Shown: in pieces, positions 4,611-6,677 of the stretch
How the letters are laid out: each line of letters begins with the position of its first letter
Numbering within the stretch: position 1 is the stretch's first letter
Assembly: GCA_026125925.1 (NCBI GenBank)
Contig: JAHCKF010000200.1
Span: forward strand, 1 to 6,677
From: Pseudolabrys sp.
Lineage (GTDB): Bacteria; Pseudomonadota; Alphaproteobacteria; Rhizobiales; Xanthobacteraceae
Direction of reading: 5' to 3'
DNA: 6,677 nucleotides
Position numbers and translations under genes: made by a program
The notes under the pieces: model-generated
The model's input: the letters and a program-made list of their open reading frames with translations, nothing else
Database searches by the model: none
What the model was told of the DNA's origin: nothing

Positions 4611-6677
4611 ATGCAGGACCTCACCCGCTTTTCCGCCGCCGGGGCGACCGCATCGCAGGATGACGGCAACATTCTCGATGTGCGCGACCTGCGAACCTAC
4701 TTCTACACCGACGAAGGCGTCGTCCGCGCCGTCGACGGCATCACCTATTCGGTGGCGCCTGGCGAGACGCTCGGCATCGTCGGCGAATCCGGCTCCGGCA
4801 AGACGGTGGCGGCGCTGTCGCTGATGCGTCTGATCGAGGACCCGGCGCGCATCGCCGGCGGCGAAATCGTGTTCGACAGCCGCGATGTCGTGACGATGGC
4901 CGACGAGGAGCTGCGCAAAATCCGCGGCGGCGGCATCGCCATGGTCTTCCAGGATCCGATGACGTCGCTCAATCCGGTGGTCAAGATCGCGCGACAGCTC
5001 GTCGAGACCATGGTGGTGCACGGCCGCCTGACCGAGGAGCAGGCCCTCGACCGCGCCATCAAGCTGCTCGGCCGCATGGGCATCACGGCCCCGGAGCGTG
5101 CGGTGGACAGCTATCCGCACCAGTTCTCCGGCGGCATGCGCCAGCGCGTCATGCTGGCGATGGGATTCTCCAACGAGCCGCAACTGCTGATCGCCGACGA
5201 GCCGACCACGGCGCTCGACGTCACCATCCAGGCGCAGATTCTCGAGCTCATCGTCGAGCTCAACCGCGACTTCAAAACCGCGATCGTCCTGATCAGCCAC
5301 AATCTCGGTGTCATCGCCAGCGTCTGCTCGCGCGTCGTCGTCATGTATGCCGGCGAGATCGTCGAGGAAGGTCCGACCGAGAAGATCCTCGCCGATCCGC
5401 GCCACCCCTATACCTGGGCGCTGATCAACGCCGTGCCGCGTATCGATCGCCATGTGCCCGGCCAGCGCCGCCTCGTCACCATCGAGGGCACGCCGCCCGA
5501 CCCCCTGAATATGCCTACGGGCTGTCGCTTTGCCGCGCGTTGCCCGTTCCGCATCGAGAAGTGCGATCAGCATCCCGAACTCGTCGAAATCGCGCCAGGC
5601 CGCAAGTCGCGCTGCTGGGTGACACAGGCCGGTCAGGATCTGCCGCCGCCGGAGACGAGCCGTACCGCGCCGGCCGAGGCCAAGACGCATGGCGGCGGCG
5701 GCCATGCCAGCGAGACCGTGATCAAGCGCGGCGAGCGCATGCTTGAGCTGCGCAACGTCGTCAAGCACTTCCCGCTGCCGAAGACCACGCTGTTCGGCCA
5801 GCAGAAGTGGGTGCACGCCATCAACGGCGTCAGCCTCGACATCGCGCAGGGGGAAACCGTCGGCCTCGTGGGCGAATCCGGCTGCGGAAAATCGACTTTG
5901 GCCCGCGTTGTCGCGCGCATCCACGAGCCGACGTCGGGATTAGTGCTGTTCCATGGCCAGGACATCGCCCATGCCTCGCAGGCGCAGATCCGGCCGCTGC
6001 GCCGGCGCATGCAGATGGTGTTCCAGGACCCTTACGCCTCGCTCAACCCCCGCATGACCGTGGGCGACATTCTCGGCGAGCCGTTGCGCTTCCACGAGGT
6101 GACGGCAAACGAAAAGGAAACGCGCGCGCGCATCGCCGAGTTGCTCGACGTCGTCGGCCTGCCGCAGAAGGCAGCCGGACGCTATCCGCACGAATTCTCC
6201 GGAGGCCAGCGCCAGCGCATCTCCATCGCCCGGGCGCTCTCGGTGCGGCCGGATTTCATCATCGCCGACGAGCCGATCTCGGCGCTCGACGTCAACATCC
6301 AGGCGCAGATCATCAACCTGCTGATCGATTTGCAGGAGCGCTTTGGCCTCACCTACCTGTTTATCGCCCACGATCTCGCCGTGGTGCGGCATATCTCGGA
6401 TCGCGTCGTCGTGCTCTATCTTGGCAGCGTCATGGAGATTGCGCCGGCCGACACTTTGTTCGCCGAGCCGCTGCATCCCTACACGCGCTACCTGATTTCC
6501 GCGGTGCCCATTCCCGACGCCACCATCGAGGCGGCCCGCCAGCGCTTGCCGCTGCAGGGCGAGCCGCCGAGCACCGTCGATCCGCCATCCGGCTGTCCAT
6601 TCCGCACCCGCTGCCCGATCGCGCAAGGCATCTGCGCTCAGGTTATGCCGCCGGTCGCGGAGGTGAAGCCCAACCAT
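4611..6677 (+). CDS. Fused dual ATP-binding protein of the peptide-type ABC importer (DppD-DppF fusion), 3' end outside window
   Basis: One open frame of 689 visible codons with two complete nucleotide-binding domains; no stop before the window ends. Domain 1: Walker A GESGSGKT (58-65, Lys64), Q-loop Gln114 in MVFQDPMTSLNP, signature SGGMRQR from Ser173, Walker B LLIADEP with Asp196 and catalytic Glu197, H-loop His230 in ISHN. Its C-terminal oligopeptide-type tail has Cys305, Cys311, Cys318 and Cys335 (C-x5-C-x6-C...C). A Pro/Ala/Gly-rich linker (about 338-376, including GGGG) follows. Domain 2: Walker A GESGCGKS (421-428, Lys427), Q-loop Gln472, signature SGGQRQR from Ser530, Walker B Asp553-Glu554, H-loop His587, and a second Cys set 662, 668, 675. 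Both sites look active. It would energise the DppB/DppC-like pair. Fused ATPases of this class are known (GsiA of glutathione import is one), so the fusion is real family behaviour. ATG 4605 is the alternative start. Substrate unknown. Confidence 0.94.
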   Translation, partial: MQDLTRFSAAGATASQDDGNILDVRDLRTYFYTDEGVVRAVDGITYSVAPGETLGIVGESGSGKTVAALSLMRLIEDPARIAGGEIVFDSRDVVTMADEELRKIRGGGIAMVFQDPMTSLNPVVKIARQLVETMVVHGRLTEEQALDRAIKLLGRMGITAPERAVDSYPHQFSGGMRQRVMLAMGFSNEPQLLIADEPTTALDVTIQAQILELIVELNRDFKTAIVLISHNLGVIASVCSRVVVMYAGEIVEEGPTEKILADPRHPYTWALINAVPRIDRHVPGQRRLVTIEGTPPDPLNMPTGCRFAARCPFRIEKCDQHPELVEIAPGRKSRCWVTQAGQDLPPPETSRTAPAEAKTHGGGGHASETVIKRGERMLELRNVVKHFPLPKTTLFGQQKWVHAINGVSLDIAQGETVGLVGESGCGKSTLARVVARIHEPTSGLVLFHGQDIAHASQAQIRPLRRRMQMVFQDPYASLNPRMTVGDILGEPLRFHEVTANEKETRARIAELLDVVGLPQKAAGRYPHEFSGGQRQRISIARALSVRPDFIIADEPISALDVNIQAQIINLLIDLQERFGLTYLFIAHDLAVVRHISDRVVVLYLGSVMEIAPADTLFAEPLHPYTRYLISAVPIPDATIEAARQRLPLQGEPPSTVDPPSGCPFRTRCPIAQGICAQVMPPVAEVKPNH

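Noticed and set aside
5739..5741. Separate start of a second ATPase gene
   Set aside because: The frame is continuous through the linker with no stop, and the bases before this ATG give only a weak ribosome binding site. A fused protein is the simpler reading.
4122..5924. A 600-codon open frame on the minus strand opposite permease C and the ATPase
   Set aside because: It is the antisense shadow of two well-supported genes in high-GC DNA. Its translation is rich in Asp, His, Arg and Ala with low complexity and has no recognisable domain.
5940..6677. Minus-strand open frame reaching the window end
   Set aside because: It lies opposite the second ATPase domain, whose motifs are complete. Its composition is that of a shadow frame.

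Overview
The window is GC-rich DNA (strong G/C preference at third codon positions) of alphaproteobacterial character. Gene content and protein style suggest a Hyphomicrobiales (rhizobial or Bradyrhizobium-like) chromosome, but no taxonomic marker is present, so this is inference. Gene density is high and only one sizeable intergenic region exists (about 2477-2718).

Layout. (1) 1-528, plus strand: the C-terminal half of a LacI/GalR-family regulator whose DNA-binding part lies before the window. (2) 558-2476, minus strand, converging on the regulator: a two-gene operon, acyl-CoA dehydrogenase first (1325-2476) and then an SDR reductase of the '3-ketoacyl-ACP reductase' type (558-1328), joined by a 4-base ATGA overlap. 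(3) 2477-2718: a divergent control region with an A+T-rich core. It holds a good sigma70-type promoter reading rightward, a 16-base LacI-type palindrome lying on its -10 box, a second inverted repeat just downstream, and a hairpin ahead of the first permease start. (4) 2719-6677, plus strand: a peptide/nickel/opine-class (Dpp/Opp) ABC importer operon with permease B, permease C (ATGA overlap) and one long ATPase in which the DppD-like and DppF-like halves are fused in a single frame. The ATPase runs off the end of the window.

How it may fit together. The parts suggest a locally controlled uptake-and-catabolism locus: the LacI-type protein would sense a small molecule and release the divergent control region, the ABC importer would bring in a substrate, and the dehydrogenase/reductase pair would oxidise or reduce an acyl-CoA or related intermediate. 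The substrate cannot be read from the sequence. No periplasmic binding protein gene lies inside the window; it may follow the ATPase or lie before the regulator. Nothing here is a mobile element, CRISPR array, tRNA or rRNA. The most informative part is the compact promoter/operator at 2576-2633 and the functional pairing it implies.
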